Origin: Anaerobutyricum hallii
Lineage (GTDB): Bacteria > Bacillota > Clostridia > Lachnospirales > Lachnospiraceae
Length of the DNA: 64,000 nucleotides
Direction of reading: 5' to 3'
Assembly (NCBI RefSeq): GCF_900209925.1
Contig: NZ_LT907978.1
Coordinates: 2,141,001-2,205,000, forward strand
Shown here: in pieces, positions 25,052-33,871 of the stretch
Numbering within the stretch: the first letter of the stretch is position 1
Layout of the letters: each line of letters opens with the position of its first letter
Program-made: the position numbers and the translations under genes
Notes under the pieces: generated by a model
Databases searched by the model: none
What the model saw: only the letters and a program-made list of their open reading frames with translations
Told to the model about the DNA's origin: nothing

Positions 25052-27340
25052 TTATTTTAAATGATTCTTTCCTAAGTTGACTGCCTTCACGACGGTGGTC
25101 CCCGCCCATTCCGGATGATACCTTGTGACCGTTTTCCCGGAACCGTACCATGATGCTTTGTCCACGCAGAACTCCACCACACAGTGGCCGTACTGGTGCC
25201 CCCATTTATTGCAGTCGGAGTCCGCCTGGCTTTTCTGGTCCCCGATCACCCCGTGGATGACCCTGCCGTTTGCCAGGACAAAGTCCACTTCATCCCCGAC
25301 TTCCCCGAAGGTGGAAGTGCAGGCGATCACGTACCGGTCCCCGATCTTTCCAAAGCCGTTGGCATCATAATGCTCCCCGGAGTTTACCCGTAGGCGGTAC
25401 TGACGGCTTAACCGGTTGGTGACCATGCTCCATCCCATGTAGGAATACACATCGCCCAGTCCTGATGGCAGGGTGATGGTCTTTCCTGTCCCATAGGCAT
25501 CCTGGTCTTTTAACCGGAGGATGGTATAGATCTTTCCTCCGACACTGTCCCCGGTCTTCATCCCTTTTACGAAATATCCGCTGTTTTCTCTGCCGTCTGA
25601 GGTCTGGGAACGGCTGTAATCATACCAGATCATTTTTCCATTTGTATTTTTACCGGCATAGACATTGGTGTGCAGGTGGTAGAGGCAGATATCCCCTGCC
25701 CTGAGCCCGGCTTCCGTTGGCATCTTCCCGCCGACGGAAATGATCTCATAGTATTTTTCAAGCTGTTTTCTCACCTGGCTGCTGGCCACCAGCCTGTTTT
25801 CGGCGTTGCTGTAAATGAACTGGCCCGGTTTTAAAGTGCCAAACTCCTGCATGGCCATGCTCACATAATGGGCACAGTTGGTCTTTCGCACGCTGGCATT
25901 TCTCGCTTTTTCAAAAGAACCTTCCAGATTGGAGTTGGAATAGACCCAGTTCCCGTCATTTAAGATGGCCGCCGAGATTCTGTCACAGTACCCCAGGAAA
26001 TCCTGTACATTCCCACAGGCATTGATGCCGTTTTCCGGATAATCCGGCTGCCCGTAGCCCATGATGCCGCCATAGGCAAGCGGGTAATGGGCCCGCATGA
26101 CCTGGTCCCTTTTGTTCCCCTCGATGGTATGGACCACATCATTTTCCGTGTATTCGACGATCCCTACATGATGGGATTCCCCTTCCCCTTCGTAATCAAA
26201 ATAAAGGATATCCCCCGGCTGCGGGATGTAACCGGCCTCTTTTTTCTGGTATTTTTGATGGCGGATGAACCACTGCCTGCCCTCCTCACAGGATGCAGTC
26301 TTCGGTAGGATGCCCATCTTGATGAACCCGCATTCGTTGGCGCACCAGCTCACAAAGGAATGGCACCAGGCAAGGCCGTTGGCCCCGGTAAATTCCCCGT
26401 ACTTCGTTTCGTTTCCGGGTCCTTCCCGGTAGCCGATCTCCTGGATGGCAACGGCAACGATATCCTCCCCGGAACCGGATGCATAGGTCGTACTGAGGGC
26501 TGCGATGACCCCGGCAATGAGGCTGGCCACCACGCCGATCACCACCGCCACCACGATCACCGGGATCAGGATGGCAAGCATCGTGACCACGACCGTTGCG
26601 GCAAGCTGGATGGCTGCCGTAGTGACTGCCAGGATGGCAGAAGCCATGGCCGCGGTCACAAAAGCAGCCGCCTGCTTTACGTTCCCCATCTCCCGGTTGT
26701 CCTGCATCTGTCTGGACAGTTCTGACTGGATCTGGACACGTCTGCTCTCAATGGCAGCATTTTTCCGCCGGTTCGCTTCCTTAAACCGTTCTGCCGTCCG
26801 CTTTGCGATAAGGACCGTGAGCCCGGCAGGGGATGTGGGAGCAGTACCGCTTTTCACGCCGGGAGCTGCTGTCCCCGCTGGACGGTGGCCGGATAACGGC
26901 ACGGCATTTGAAACCTCTTTACTTTCTGTTTCCTTTCTTTGCTCCCGTTTATCTCCGGTCGTCTTTTCCGTCTGAATACGGCTGTTTTGCAGGCTTTTTC
27001 TCTGCTCCTCTTTTCTTTTTGAAGACTGCCCTGCCGCTCTTTTTTCTGCATCAGAAATGAAGACGCCTCTGGCTCCCTTTTTCTTTTCCACATCACGGGA
27101 TGCCTCTTTTATGTACTGCTGTTTCCTGCGTTCCGGAAGCCGGTCCCATGCTTTCTTCTCCTTCCGGTTTAAAAAGTGGGACAAAGGAACAGAGGAGGGA
27201 ACGGTTTCCCTGCCTTCCCTTTCCTCATCCTCTCCCATGGGACGGACCTGCTGCTTTGCTTTTTTTACCCCGCTCTTAGAGACCTGATAGGAGGCGCTTA
27301 CTTTCCGGAGCGCGGTGCCCCTGCTTTTCTTTATGCCCAT
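25052..27340 (-). CDS. CHAP-domain cell-wall hydrolase of T4SS (CD1108-like)
   Basis: The 762-residue protein has a basic cytosolic region (1-220), a long hydrophobic segment (about 225-290) and then extracytoplasmic modules. The first (about 295-435) is a CHAP amidase/endopeptidase with WCHSFVSWC for the catalytic Cys and ESHHVGIVEY for the His. A second NlpC/P60-like unit has NCAHYVSMAMQEFG and DICLYHLHTNVYAG. A third C-terminal part contains RYVIACTSTFGEVGDEVDFV. It would open peptidoglycan for the conjugation channel, the VirB1 role. It begins four bases into the end of the VirB4 gene. Confidence 0.88.
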   Translation of the reverse strand: MGIKKSRGTALRKVSASYQVSKSGVKKAKQQVRPMGEDEEREGRETVPSSVPLSHFLNRKEKKAWDRLPERRKQQYIKEASRDVEKKKGARGVFISDAEKRAAGQSSKRKEEQRKSLQNSRIQTEKTTGDKREQRKETESKEVSNAVPLSGHRPAGTAAPGVKSGTAPTSPAGLTVLIAKRTAERFKEANRRKNAAIESRRVQIQSELSRQMQDNREMGNVKQAAAFVTAAMASAILAVTTAAIQLAATVVVTMLAILIPVIVVAVVIGVVASLIAGVIAALSTTYASGSGEDIVAVAIQEIGYREGPGNETKYGEFTGANGLAWCHSFVSWCANECGFIKMGILPKTASCEEGRQWFIRHQKYQKKEAGYIPQPGDILYFDYEGEGESHHVGIVEYTENDVVHTIEGNKRDQVMRAHYPLAYGGIMGYGQPDYPENGINACGNVQDFLGYCDRISAAILNDGNWVYSNSNLEGSFEKARNASVRKTNCAHYVSMAMQEFGTLKPGQFIYSNAENRLVASSQVRKQLEKYYEIISVGGKMPTEAGLRAGDICLYHLHTNVYAGKNTNGKMIWYDYSRSQTSDGRENSGYFVKGMKTGDSVGGKIYTILRLKDQDAYGTGKTITLPSGLGDVYSYMGWSMVTNRLSRQYRLRVNSGEHYDANGFGKIGDRYVIACTSTFGEVGDEVDFVLANGRVIHGVIGDQKSQADSDCNKWGHQYGHCVVEFCVDKASWYGSGKTVTRYHPEWAGTTVVKAVNLGKNHLK

Positions 27341-27341
27341 A

Positions 27342-29990
27342 TCATCCCTCTTTCTTATAGCGGAGGATGCCGCCTTCCCAGGTGGATATCAGTTTTCCAT
27401 CCCGGCATAAGGCAAGCAGCTTTTCCTCCGCTTCCTCTTCCGTGATGTCTAACACCGACAGGATATCCCCAGCTGTGACCGGTGTGATCCCTGCCATCCG
27501 GATGATGATCTGCTCCATGTGGTCTTCTTCCCTGTCTGTTTCCGGTTTCTGCTCTGGCAGTTTAGCCATATCCGCCGGTGCCATGTTCTTTTCCTCCGCT
27601 TTTTCATGGAAGTTGGTGCTGATGAGCGGGTAAAGGACATTCTCCTTCGATATCTTGGCATCGAACAGGACCACCTTTTTCCCCCAGACCATCACGCCCT
27701 GCCCGGTCTCACCGGAGTTCAGTGCATCAAATTCCGCCCTGGATAATTCCTGGATCTCTGCTAAGGCGTTGGCATCCACGCCTCCCTGATCTAAAAAACA
27801 TTTATAAGAACAGTTCGAAAACAGTTCTTTTAACTGCTCATTGTGAAGGGCTGCCGTCAGGTTCTGCAGGACCATGGTACAGATCCCGCCAAATTTACGG
27901 AAGGTGGCGACAGCCGTGTTCAGCTGGTCCGCCGACGTCCCCTTTTTGCTGACCACCTGGGTCTCATCCACGATGAAATGGGTGGCCCTCTGCAGGGACT
28001 GGTTATATTCCATCCTGGAGGAAGTATAGTGCATAATGGTGAGCATCACCGCCTCCCAGTTATCCTCCGGCACATTTTTCATCCCAAAGCCTACCAGCCG
28101 GTTTTCCAGCCTGACCGTAGACGGGCGGGCCAGCATATCACAGGAGCCTGCGGTGTACTCCTCCATACTGTTATAAATCGGGCGGATCACATTTTTGTCA
28201 TACTCGTTTTCCGCCCGGTCCAGTTCTTTCCGTATCTCCTCCCTTAACAGACGGAGTGTTGGCTGTTTTTTCAGGTTTTTCTGGGCAAAACACTCTTCAA
28301 ACATCTTCCTTGTGCAGCGTCCCACGACCGAGGCGTGTTCCTGGGTAAAGGTGATGTTGTTCATGATGGCCGCCGTCAGGCTCTTTGCATACTTTGCCTG
28401 CGTGGCGGTGAACCGTTCCCTGATATCCCGGCTGCCATAAAACACGCCCTCCGGGACCTCGAACCCATTGAGGTATATCCGGCTCTTCGGGGTCAGGTCG
28501 AAATAGGAACCGCCGTTATCTTTTACGATATCCTCAAATTCGTTCTGGGGGTCTATGATGAGGATGTCATCGTCGGTACTGACCAGGGTCTGGAGGATCT
28601 CCGTCATCTTGACGAGGACGGACTTCCCGGAACCGGTATGCCCGATGATGATCCCATGGGGGTTCATCAGCATCTTCCGGTTGCCGAAGATCAGCTGCTT
28701 CGTGGTCCTGTTCAGGCCGTACATATATCCCCCGGGCTCAATGATGTCCTGGGCATGAAACGGCTGGAAAGCGGCTACGGAAGAGGAAAGGAAGAACCGC
28801 ATATAGTCCACCTGCCTTCCGCCGTAAGGCAGGGCCGTATTTAACGCCTTTAACTGCTGGTAGTCTGCCGTTTCCAGCACGATCCCCTCTTTGGAACCGA
28901 TGGCCTGCATCTTTTTTACCCGCTCGGCAAGGGTATCTTCATCCCCCGCCGTCACGGCCACGAGGAAGTTCATGAAAAACCCGGTCTCATCGTTTTCCAC
29001 CACCTGGTCAAGGTAGCCTTCGATCCCGTCCTTTTTCCTCTGCTTTGGATAGGAAGGCCCGATGGAGATCACCTGGTTCTTCCGCTTCCTCTCCTCCTCC
29101 TCGCTGATCGCCTTTTCGTTGTTCATGCAGGCCGCCGCCAGCTTTTCGAGGATCCTCTCCTGCGGGACCGGGGCAAAGTCCATGGTGACCAGGGAGGGGA
29201 ACTCCACATTTGCCAGCTTCCGGATACAGGTATCCGGATCGATGGCGCTCTGGAACTTCCATCCGAACAGGACGGACAGACAGACATCATCCAGGATGAG
29301 GAAATTTTCTTTCTGCCGGATGGTCTTTGGCAGCACGTCATTTTTCCAGTCATGCCGGCCCTTTTCATCCAGATACTGATATTTCTCTTCCTCTTTCTTT
29401 CCGACGCGGAGGAGGGAATGGAGGCACCTAAGCCTCTCCTCCCCGTCCATCCGGTGGATCCTGCCCTGCCAGCAGTGGAACATGGTACAAATCGTCGTAT
29501 CCAGGGCATTAAAGAGGATCCCTGCCTCCGCCGGGGAATCCGCCCGGCAGGAGACGGTCAGGTACCGGAGGGTGGCAACGTTCGGGTTCGTCTCGGAAAG
29601 CTTTTCCCCGATCCATCCCTTTATCCCTTCCTCCACTTCCGGATAGGCTCCTTCATTCGGCACTGTCCGTATCCTTTCTAAAAACGCATCCATGCTCTGG
29701 TATTCATCGACGATGCTGATCTTGAAATCCACGTTCATGGCCTTGAGCCAGTCCATGAACTGGTTTAAAAACCGGTCTTTTTCTTCCTCGTCCTTATTGA
29801 TGTAATTGATCTCCTCAAAGAGATAGCACCGGTCATACAGGCAGTTCTTCTTTAGCGGCTCCACCTTTGCCATCCCGTTTTGATACATCGTATCGATGTT
29901 TAAGGCCTGTTTTACGTTTTTCGGGATCTTCACACAGGGAATGCTCTTTCTCCTGGCGGCATTAAACCTTGCGTTTGCGTTTACGACCAT
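27342..29990 (-). CDS. virB4: VirB4-like conjugation ATPase (CD1110-like)
   Basis: The 882-residue ATPase powers assembly of the type IV secretion channel. Walker A GHTGSGKS lies at mid-protein, Walker B at DILIIDPQNE, and later motifs are THFIVDETQVV and QNLTAALHN, as in VirB4/TraC/TrbE proteins. An extra C-terminal winged helix of about 60 residues (ITPVTAGDILSVLDITEEEA) is present. I chose 29990 as start because GGAGGGGAG lies just upstream; it overlaps PrgI by 29 bases. Confidence 0.95.
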   Translation of the reverse strand: MVVNANARFNAARRKSIPCVKIPKNVKQALNIDTMYQNGMAKVEPLKKNCLYDRCYLFEEINYINKDEEEKDRFLNQFMDWLKAMNVDFKISIVDEYQSMDAFLERIRTVPNEGAYPEVEEGIKGWIGEKLSETNPNVATLRYLTVSCRADSPAEAGILFNALDTTICTMFHCWQGRIHRMDGEERLRCLHSLLRVGKKEEEKYQYLDEKGRHDWKNDVLPKTIRQKENFLILDDVCLSVLFGWKFQSAIDPDTCIRKLANVEFPSLVTMDFAPVPQERILEKLAAACMNNEKAISEEEERKRKNQVISIGPSYPKQRKKDGIEGYLDQVVENDETGFFMNFLVAVTAGDEDTLAERVKKMQAIGSKEGIVLETADYQQLKALNTALPYGGRQVDYMRFFLSSSVAAFQPFHAQDIIEPGGYMYGLNRTTKQLIFGNRKMLMNPHGIIIGHTGSGKSVLVKMTEILQTLVSTDDDILIIDPQNEFEDIVKDNGGSYFDLTPKSRIYLNGFEVPEGVFYGSRDIRERFTATQAKYAKSLTAAIMNNITFTQEHASVVGRCTRKMFEECFAQKNLKKQPTLRLLREEIRKELDRAENEYDKNVIRPIYNSMEEYTAGSCDMLARPSTVRLENRLVGFGMKNVPEDNWEAVMLTIMHYTSSRMEYNQSLQRATHFIVDETQVVSKKGTSADQLNTAVATFRKFGGICTMVLQNLTAALHNEQLKELFSNCSYKCFLDQGGVDANALAEIQELSRAEFDALNSGETGQGVMVWGKKVVLFDAKISKENVLYPLISTNFHEKAEEKNMAPADMAKLPEQKPETDREEDHMEQIIIRMAGITPVTAGDILSVLDITEEEAEEKLLALCRDGKLISTWEGGILRYKKEG

Positions 29991-30363
29991 GCTCTCCCCT
30001 CCTTCCTGTCTTGTCTTCTGCTCCTTTTTCCATATGGAATGTCCGTTCCTTTCCCTCCGGCTTTTCCCCCGCCTCATACAAAAGCCGCCTTGTCTTGCGG
30101 CAGTAATCCCATTCTTTTATGATCTGCAGGATGCCCTGCCCCTGGTATCTCCCAAGCCCCAGTGCACAGACCGGGAACATGGCAGGCACCGCGATGTAGG
30201 TGCATTCCACGATCCCGATCCCGGCAAACCGCCATAAGAGAAGGGCGGCTGCTACCGCAAGGGCAAAGGCCCCGCCTCCCACCAGGCACTGCTTTAAGGT
30301 AAACCCCGCAAAGGCCTCATCGGGGAACGCTTCATTAAAGTCTTCATTGATATTGATCTTCAT
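29962..30363 (-). CDS. PrgI family T4SS membrane protein (VirB3-like)
   Basis: A 133-residue protein with the PrgI pattern: NEDFNEAFPDEAFAGFTLKQ, two transmembrane helices (about 28-46 and 52-70), then GQGILQIIKEW. PrgI proteins substitute for VirB3 and sit beside VirB4 in Gram-positive systems. The basic C-terminal tail overlaps the VirB4 start, so the two are translationally coupled. GGAGGATGAG precedes the ATG. Confidence 0.9.
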   Translation of the reverse strand: MKININEDFNEAFPDEAFAGFTLKQCLVGGGAFALAVAAALLLWRFAGIGIVECTYIAVPAMFPVCALGLGRYQGQGILQIIKEWDYCRKTRRLLYEAGEKPEGKERTFHMEKGAEDKTGRRGEHGRKRKRKV

Positions 30364-30372
30364 CTCATCCTC

Positions 30373-31197
30373 CTATAATCCAAAGGCACGCTGCAAAAGA
30401 CTGTTTGCGCCTTTTACCGATGCCGTCATCAGTATCATGGTAAACAGGGCGTTTAAGGCGTCCCAGAACCCGTCCACTGCCGATGCCGCCATGGAATGCC
30501 CGTCAAATATCGTGATCCCGGAGCTGGAGATCTGAAAGGAGATGGCCATGACGAGGGCGATCACCACGATCTCAAAGGCATTTAACAGGAACGTCTTTAC
30601 CCATGCATAAAAGCTCCTCTCCACCCCGCGGCCTCCGATCAGCGCAGGCACCGCAAAGGGCGCCATCACCACCAGAAGGTACAGCCTGATGTAGCGCCCA
30701 TACACGGTAAGGAGCATCAGAAAGCTGCACACGACCGCCGCCAGGACAAAAAAGATCCCGAAGAGATGGTAAAACAGGACGGAACCAAGGTCCATGTCCT
30801 CCACGATCAGGTCCGGGGCATTTAAGGTGAACACATCCCCGGCCATCAGCGAAGCGGCAAGGAATAACAGCTTGATGATCCTTAGCAGGTTCAGGAAGAT
30901 GACATTTGCCGCAACGATCTTGATGAGGGCCTCTATGGTCATCTCCAGGGTGATGTTATGGCTGAAGTCGCTGACAGCCTGGAGCATGGCGATGATAAAA
31001 AAGAGGTTTAACATCCCCACCCCGATGGACAGGGCCCAGGGATAAAGGGTATTCTCCACAAATCCCCATGCGCCGGTCGAAAAGGCCTGGGGCGAGGTGG
31101 CCAGCATCCCGCTGATAAGCCCCATCGCCTTATTCCAGACCGCGTTTGCCAGGTTGATGGAAAATCCTCCGAGAAAATCGGTCAGCCAGTCCGGCAT
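30373..31197 (-). CDS. VirB6/TrbL-like channel protein (CD1112-like)
   Basis: A 274-residue polytopic membrane protein with about six hydrophobic segments, among them WALSIGVGMLNLFFIIAM and LFGIFFVLAAVVCSFLMLL, and the soluble loop NKAMGLISGMLATSPQAF near the N-terminus. VirB6-type proteins line the inner membrane channel. AGGAGGG precedes the ATG. It lies between the pilin-like gene and PrgI, the order usual for clostridial T4SS clusters. Confidence 0.88.
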   Translation of the reverse strand: MPDWLTDFLGGFSINLANAVWNKAMGLISGMLATSPQAFSTGAWGFVENTLYPWALSIGVGMLNLFFIIAMLQAVSDFSHNITLEMTIEALIKIVAANVIFLNLLRIIKLLFLAASLMAGDVFTLNAPDLIVEDMDLGSVLFYHLFGIFFVLAAVVCSFLMLLTVYGRYIRLYLLVVMAPFAVPALIGGRGVERSFYAWVKTFLLNAFEIVVIALVMAISFQISSSGITIFDGHSMAASAVDGFWDALNALFTMILMTASVKGANSLLQRAFGL

Positions 31198-31207
31198 ATG
31201 ATCCCTC

Positions 31208-31531
31208 CTAACTGATCTTGATCAGCTTGATGATCTGGGGTGCCAGGCAGGCGACCAGACCGGCAGCGATCCGCTTAAATGCCATGGACTGCATGGAGCC
31301 GTCGGTTGAGTTCAAGGCAGTGGCCCACTCAAAGACGCCCCATAGAAGGTACAGCTGGCCGATGCTCGACACGATGGCGGCAATGATGTCATAGATCGAA
31401 TCAAAGGCCGAAGTGATGCTGTTTGTGGCTGCCGCCGCGTTGACGGGTGTCCCGGCGGAAAGGGCAAGGAGGAATAAGGCCATCCCTGCCTTCCCCGCCG
31501 TTTTCATATCGAATGTTTTCTTTTTTGTCAT
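31208..31531 (-). CDS. VirB2/Maff2-like pilin-type small membrane protein
   Basis: A 107-residue protein with an N-terminal signal-like helix (GKAGMALFLLALSAGTPVNA, with a possible cleavage after AAA) and two hydrophobic helices separated by NSTDGSMQSMAFKRIAAG. This layout matches VirB2/TrbC pilins and the Maff2-type small proteins found at this position. It would form or seed the conjugative filament. It sits between two membrane genes with spacings of 5-10 bases. Confidence 0.75.
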   Translation of the reverse strand: MTKKKTFDMKTAGKAGMALFLLALSAGTPVNAAAATNSITSAFDSIYDIIAAIVSSIGQLYLLWGVFEWATALNSTDGSMQSMAFKRIAAGLVACLAPQIIKLIKIS

Positions 31532-31536
31532 TTCTT

Positions 31537-31749
31537 TTAATCCTCTCCAATTTTAAATACAAAGACGATGCCCACGATCAGCAGGACAGATACCACGACC
31601 TGCACCAGGAAAGCGAGCAGGTCCGTCATGGGCACCCATGGCTCCGGCAGTACCTTCGGCAGCAGGAACCGTGCTGCGAAATTGGAAGCAATCCCTGCTG
31701 CGAAGGCAAGGGCGATGATGATCTTTGATATCCCGTTTTTCTTTCTCAT
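31537..31749 (-). CDS. 70-residue membrane protein of T4SS operon
   Basis: Two transmembrane helices (about 8-28 and 42-65) joined by a short polar loop LPKVLPEPWVPMTDL. The size and place suggest a small T4SS accessory or pilin-like component. Its ATG follows the TAA of the upstream gene directly, pointing to coupling. Function unknown. Confidence 0.72.
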   Translation of the reverse strand: MRKKNGISKIIIALAFAAGIASNFAARFLLPKVLPEPWVPMTDLLAFLVQVVVSVLLIVGIVFVFKIGED

Positions 31750-32172
31750 TTACATTCCATCCTCCTTCTTTGGAAGCCGCCGGTACCTGGAGGCTTCCGC
31801 CTGTATGATCTTTTTAAAAAACTCCTTCTGGGTCTTCGTCCCGTCCGACGCATAGACAAAAAGCGCCGTCTCATAATCTTTATAACGGCTTGAAACAAGG
31901 TAACTCCGGGCGGCTCTGAACCGCATCCTTGCTTTCTTCACCCGGCAGTGCTTCCCGGCAAGAAAGAGCATCCCCTCGATGTCTTTCGCCGTTGTATAGC
32001 AGAGGGCAAGGGTCTCCCGGACCTCATCCCCGTATATGACCTTCGGGAGCCTTTTTTTATATGCGGGCCTGCTGTCCTGCCGGTATAAGAGCCATACCAC
32101 AAAAAACAGAAGGAACAGCCCTCCCAGAAAGGAAAGGCAGATCCCGGCTTTCATCAGATCGATCTCTGGCAT
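31750..32172 (-). CDS. Single-pass membrane protein of T4SS operon
   Basis: The 140-residue protein has one N-terminal transmembrane helix (about 9-30) and a basic cytosolic domain (RLPKVIYGDEVRETLALCYT, then KARMRFRAARSYLVSSRYKD). Ribosome site GGAGGGG precedes the ATG. It has no recognised family; the basic helical domain may touch the ATPase or DNA substrate. Confidence 0.7.
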   Translation of the reverse strand: MPEIDLMKAGICLSFLGGLFLLFFVVWLLYRQDSRPAYKKRLPKVIYGDEVRETLALCYTTAKDIEGMLFLAGKHCRVKKARMRFRAARSYLVSSRYKDYETALFVYASDGTKTQKEFFKKIIQAEASRYRRLPKKEDGM

Positions 32173-32184
32173 CCTTCCCCTCCT

Positions 32185-33264
32185 TTACCATGCAAAGTAG
32201 GCCTTCATGGTCTCTTCGATCTTTTCCATCAGATAAGCAGGGCTGTCCTGCCGGTCAAACTGCCCCGTCAGTACGACTTCCTGCTCCTCCATGTGATAGG
32301 AAGCCTTCACTTCCATGCCCTGGATATTGATCTTTTCAAGCATCTGTTTTACCCTTCGGTTCTGCTTCACTTTTTTATGGATATGGAAAGAAGGCGGATC
32401 CTCAAATGTGACCATGACGATGAGGCCATGTAAGGCCATCCGGACCATCTCCCCTGCTTTCGCATGGAGCAGTTCACACTCCGCGCCTTTTTGCTGCAGG
32501 TGATCAAGGAGATGCCCGGCAGTCAAGTCTTCGGCGGATCCTCTGTCCGGCTCCTTATTTTCAACAACGACCATTTCCATCTCTGCTGTCTCTGTCAATA
32601 CTTCCTGTCCCCTGCTCTCGGTTCTCTCTTCCGTTACAGGATCACTCTTTTCAGGGAAGTAGTTATTTCCAGCCATCATGAGTTTCCGAAACAGCTCCCC
32701 TTTTTCCTTCTGCAGCCGTTCCTTCTCTTCCTTCAGGGCTTCATTTTCTCTCTCCAGAGCCTCATTCTTTTCCTGAAGGGTCTGGCACTGCTCTTTCAGA
32801 GAAAGGATTTCATCTGGTGAAGGCTCTCTCTCCTGTTCCAACACAACCTTCCCTTCATTTAGAAGCAAAAGGCGGTTTTCATACTCTTCCGATAATCTCT
32901 GGGCTTTCAGTTTCTCATTCCGTGCCTCCTCCTTTAAGATGGAGATCTGGAGCATGGCATGGTCCTTCTCCCTTTCCTGCCTTTCTTTTTCCTCTTTCAG
33001 GTTTTCTTTTTCTTTCTCTATTTTTTCTTCACCGGCAAGGAGCACTGCTTCCCTCCCGGCATACTCCTTTTCTTTTTCCGCCAGGGCCTCTTCTCTCTTT
33101 TTAAGCTGTTCCTGCTTCGCTTCACAGGCGGTTTCCTGACGGCACAGAGCATCTTTTCTTTCTTTATACAGGGATTCCTTCTTTGCGTATTCCTCATCCC
33201 GTTCCGCAAAGAGCTTCCGGATCCGTTCCATCGTCTCCGTCTCCCTTTCAAAATGTCCATTCAT
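32185..33264 (-). CDS. Long coiled-coil protein of T4SS operon
   Basis: A 359-residue protein. Residues about 15-200 are an almost continuous coiled coil very rich in E, K and R (KKREEALAEKEKEYAGREAV). The C-terminal 110 residues form a compact domain with ECELLHAKAGEMVRMALHGL and SPAYLMEKIEETMKAYFAW. A later ATG at 33231 is also possible as start. The function is unknown; the position suggests an accessory factor or scaffold for the conjugation machinery. Confidence 0.75.
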   Translation of the reverse strand: MNGHFERETETMERIRKLFAERDEEYAKKESLYKERKDALCRQETACEAKQEQLKKREEALAEKEKEYAGREAVLLAGEEKIEKEKENLKEEKERQEREKDHAMLQISILKEEARNEKLKAQRLSEEYENRLLLLNEGKVVLEQEREPSPDEILSLKEQCQTLQEKNEALERENEALKEEKERLQKEKGELFRKLMMAGNNYFPEKSDPVTEERTESRGQEVLTETAEMEMVVVENKEPDRGSAEDLTAGHLLDHLQQKGAECELLHAKAGEMVRMALHGLIVMVTFEDPPSFHIHKKVKQNRRVKQMLEKINIQGMEVKASYHMEEQEVVLTGQFDRQDSPAYLMEKIEETMKAYFAW

Positions 33265-33270
33265 ACCTTG

Positions 33271-33789
33271 TTATCGTCCCTCCTTTTTTGACCGGATGAT
33301 CCGGTAGACACTGGCCCCGCACCCTGCCAGTGACAGCTGTAACAGCAGGGTATAAAACAGGAGGTGTGAAGTATCCCTTGTCTTTGGGACGTTTGCCCGG
33401 AAAACGACGATGCCTGTCCCGCCGGGTTCTGGAGCCTCCTGTCTTTCTTCTTCTCCGGGGTCCTTTTCTTCTACGGTACACCAGACGGTCTTTTCATAGA
33501 CCTGCCCGGATAGATCCGTGTAACGGTACCGGATGGGATACTCTCCCGGTTCGTTAAGATCGACCTCACTGGTATCGATCACCACAGTCTCCACTGCTTC
33601 ATTCATGGTCAGGTTTTCTTTCAGGTCCGGCAGCTTATCCCCTTTATCCACCGTGATATCCACCATCCCAAAGAGGACCGGCTCTTTCGGCACCTCTGTT
33701 CCTTTCCACAGGAAGCAGACAGCCAGGACACTGCATGATAAAAACATGAAAAACAAAAGAAGCCCTGGCAGCAGCTTTCTCATCTTCAT
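33271..33789 (-). CDS. Membrane protein with Ig-like (DUF5011-type) domain
   Basis: The 172-residue protein has an N-terminal hydrophobic segment (about 5-25, LLPGLLLFFMFLSCSVLAVC), one extracytoplasmic Ig-like beta domain (about 40-110, with LNEPGEYPIRYRYTDLSGQV typical of DUF5011-like folds), a Pro/Glu linker, and a C-terminal transmembrane helix followed by RSKKEGR. The start at 33789 follows GGGAGAAGAAGAG. It lies next to the giant adhesin and may be a surface partner. Confidence 0.75.
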   Translation of the reverse strand: MKMRKLLPGLLLFFMFLSCSVLAVCFLWKGTEVPKEPVLFGMVDITVDKGDKLPDLKENLTMNEAVETVVIDTSEVDLNEPGEYPIRYRYTDLSGQVYEKTVWCTVEEKDPGEEERQEAPEPGGTGIVVFRANVPKTRDTSHLLFYTLLLQLSLAGCGASVYRIIRSKKEGR

Positions 33790-33871
33790 CTCTTCTTCTC
33801 CCAACTTTTTCGGGGAGACCCCAATGGGATCCCCCGCGGGTTTTACAACAGGTCACACTCTGAGATCACTA

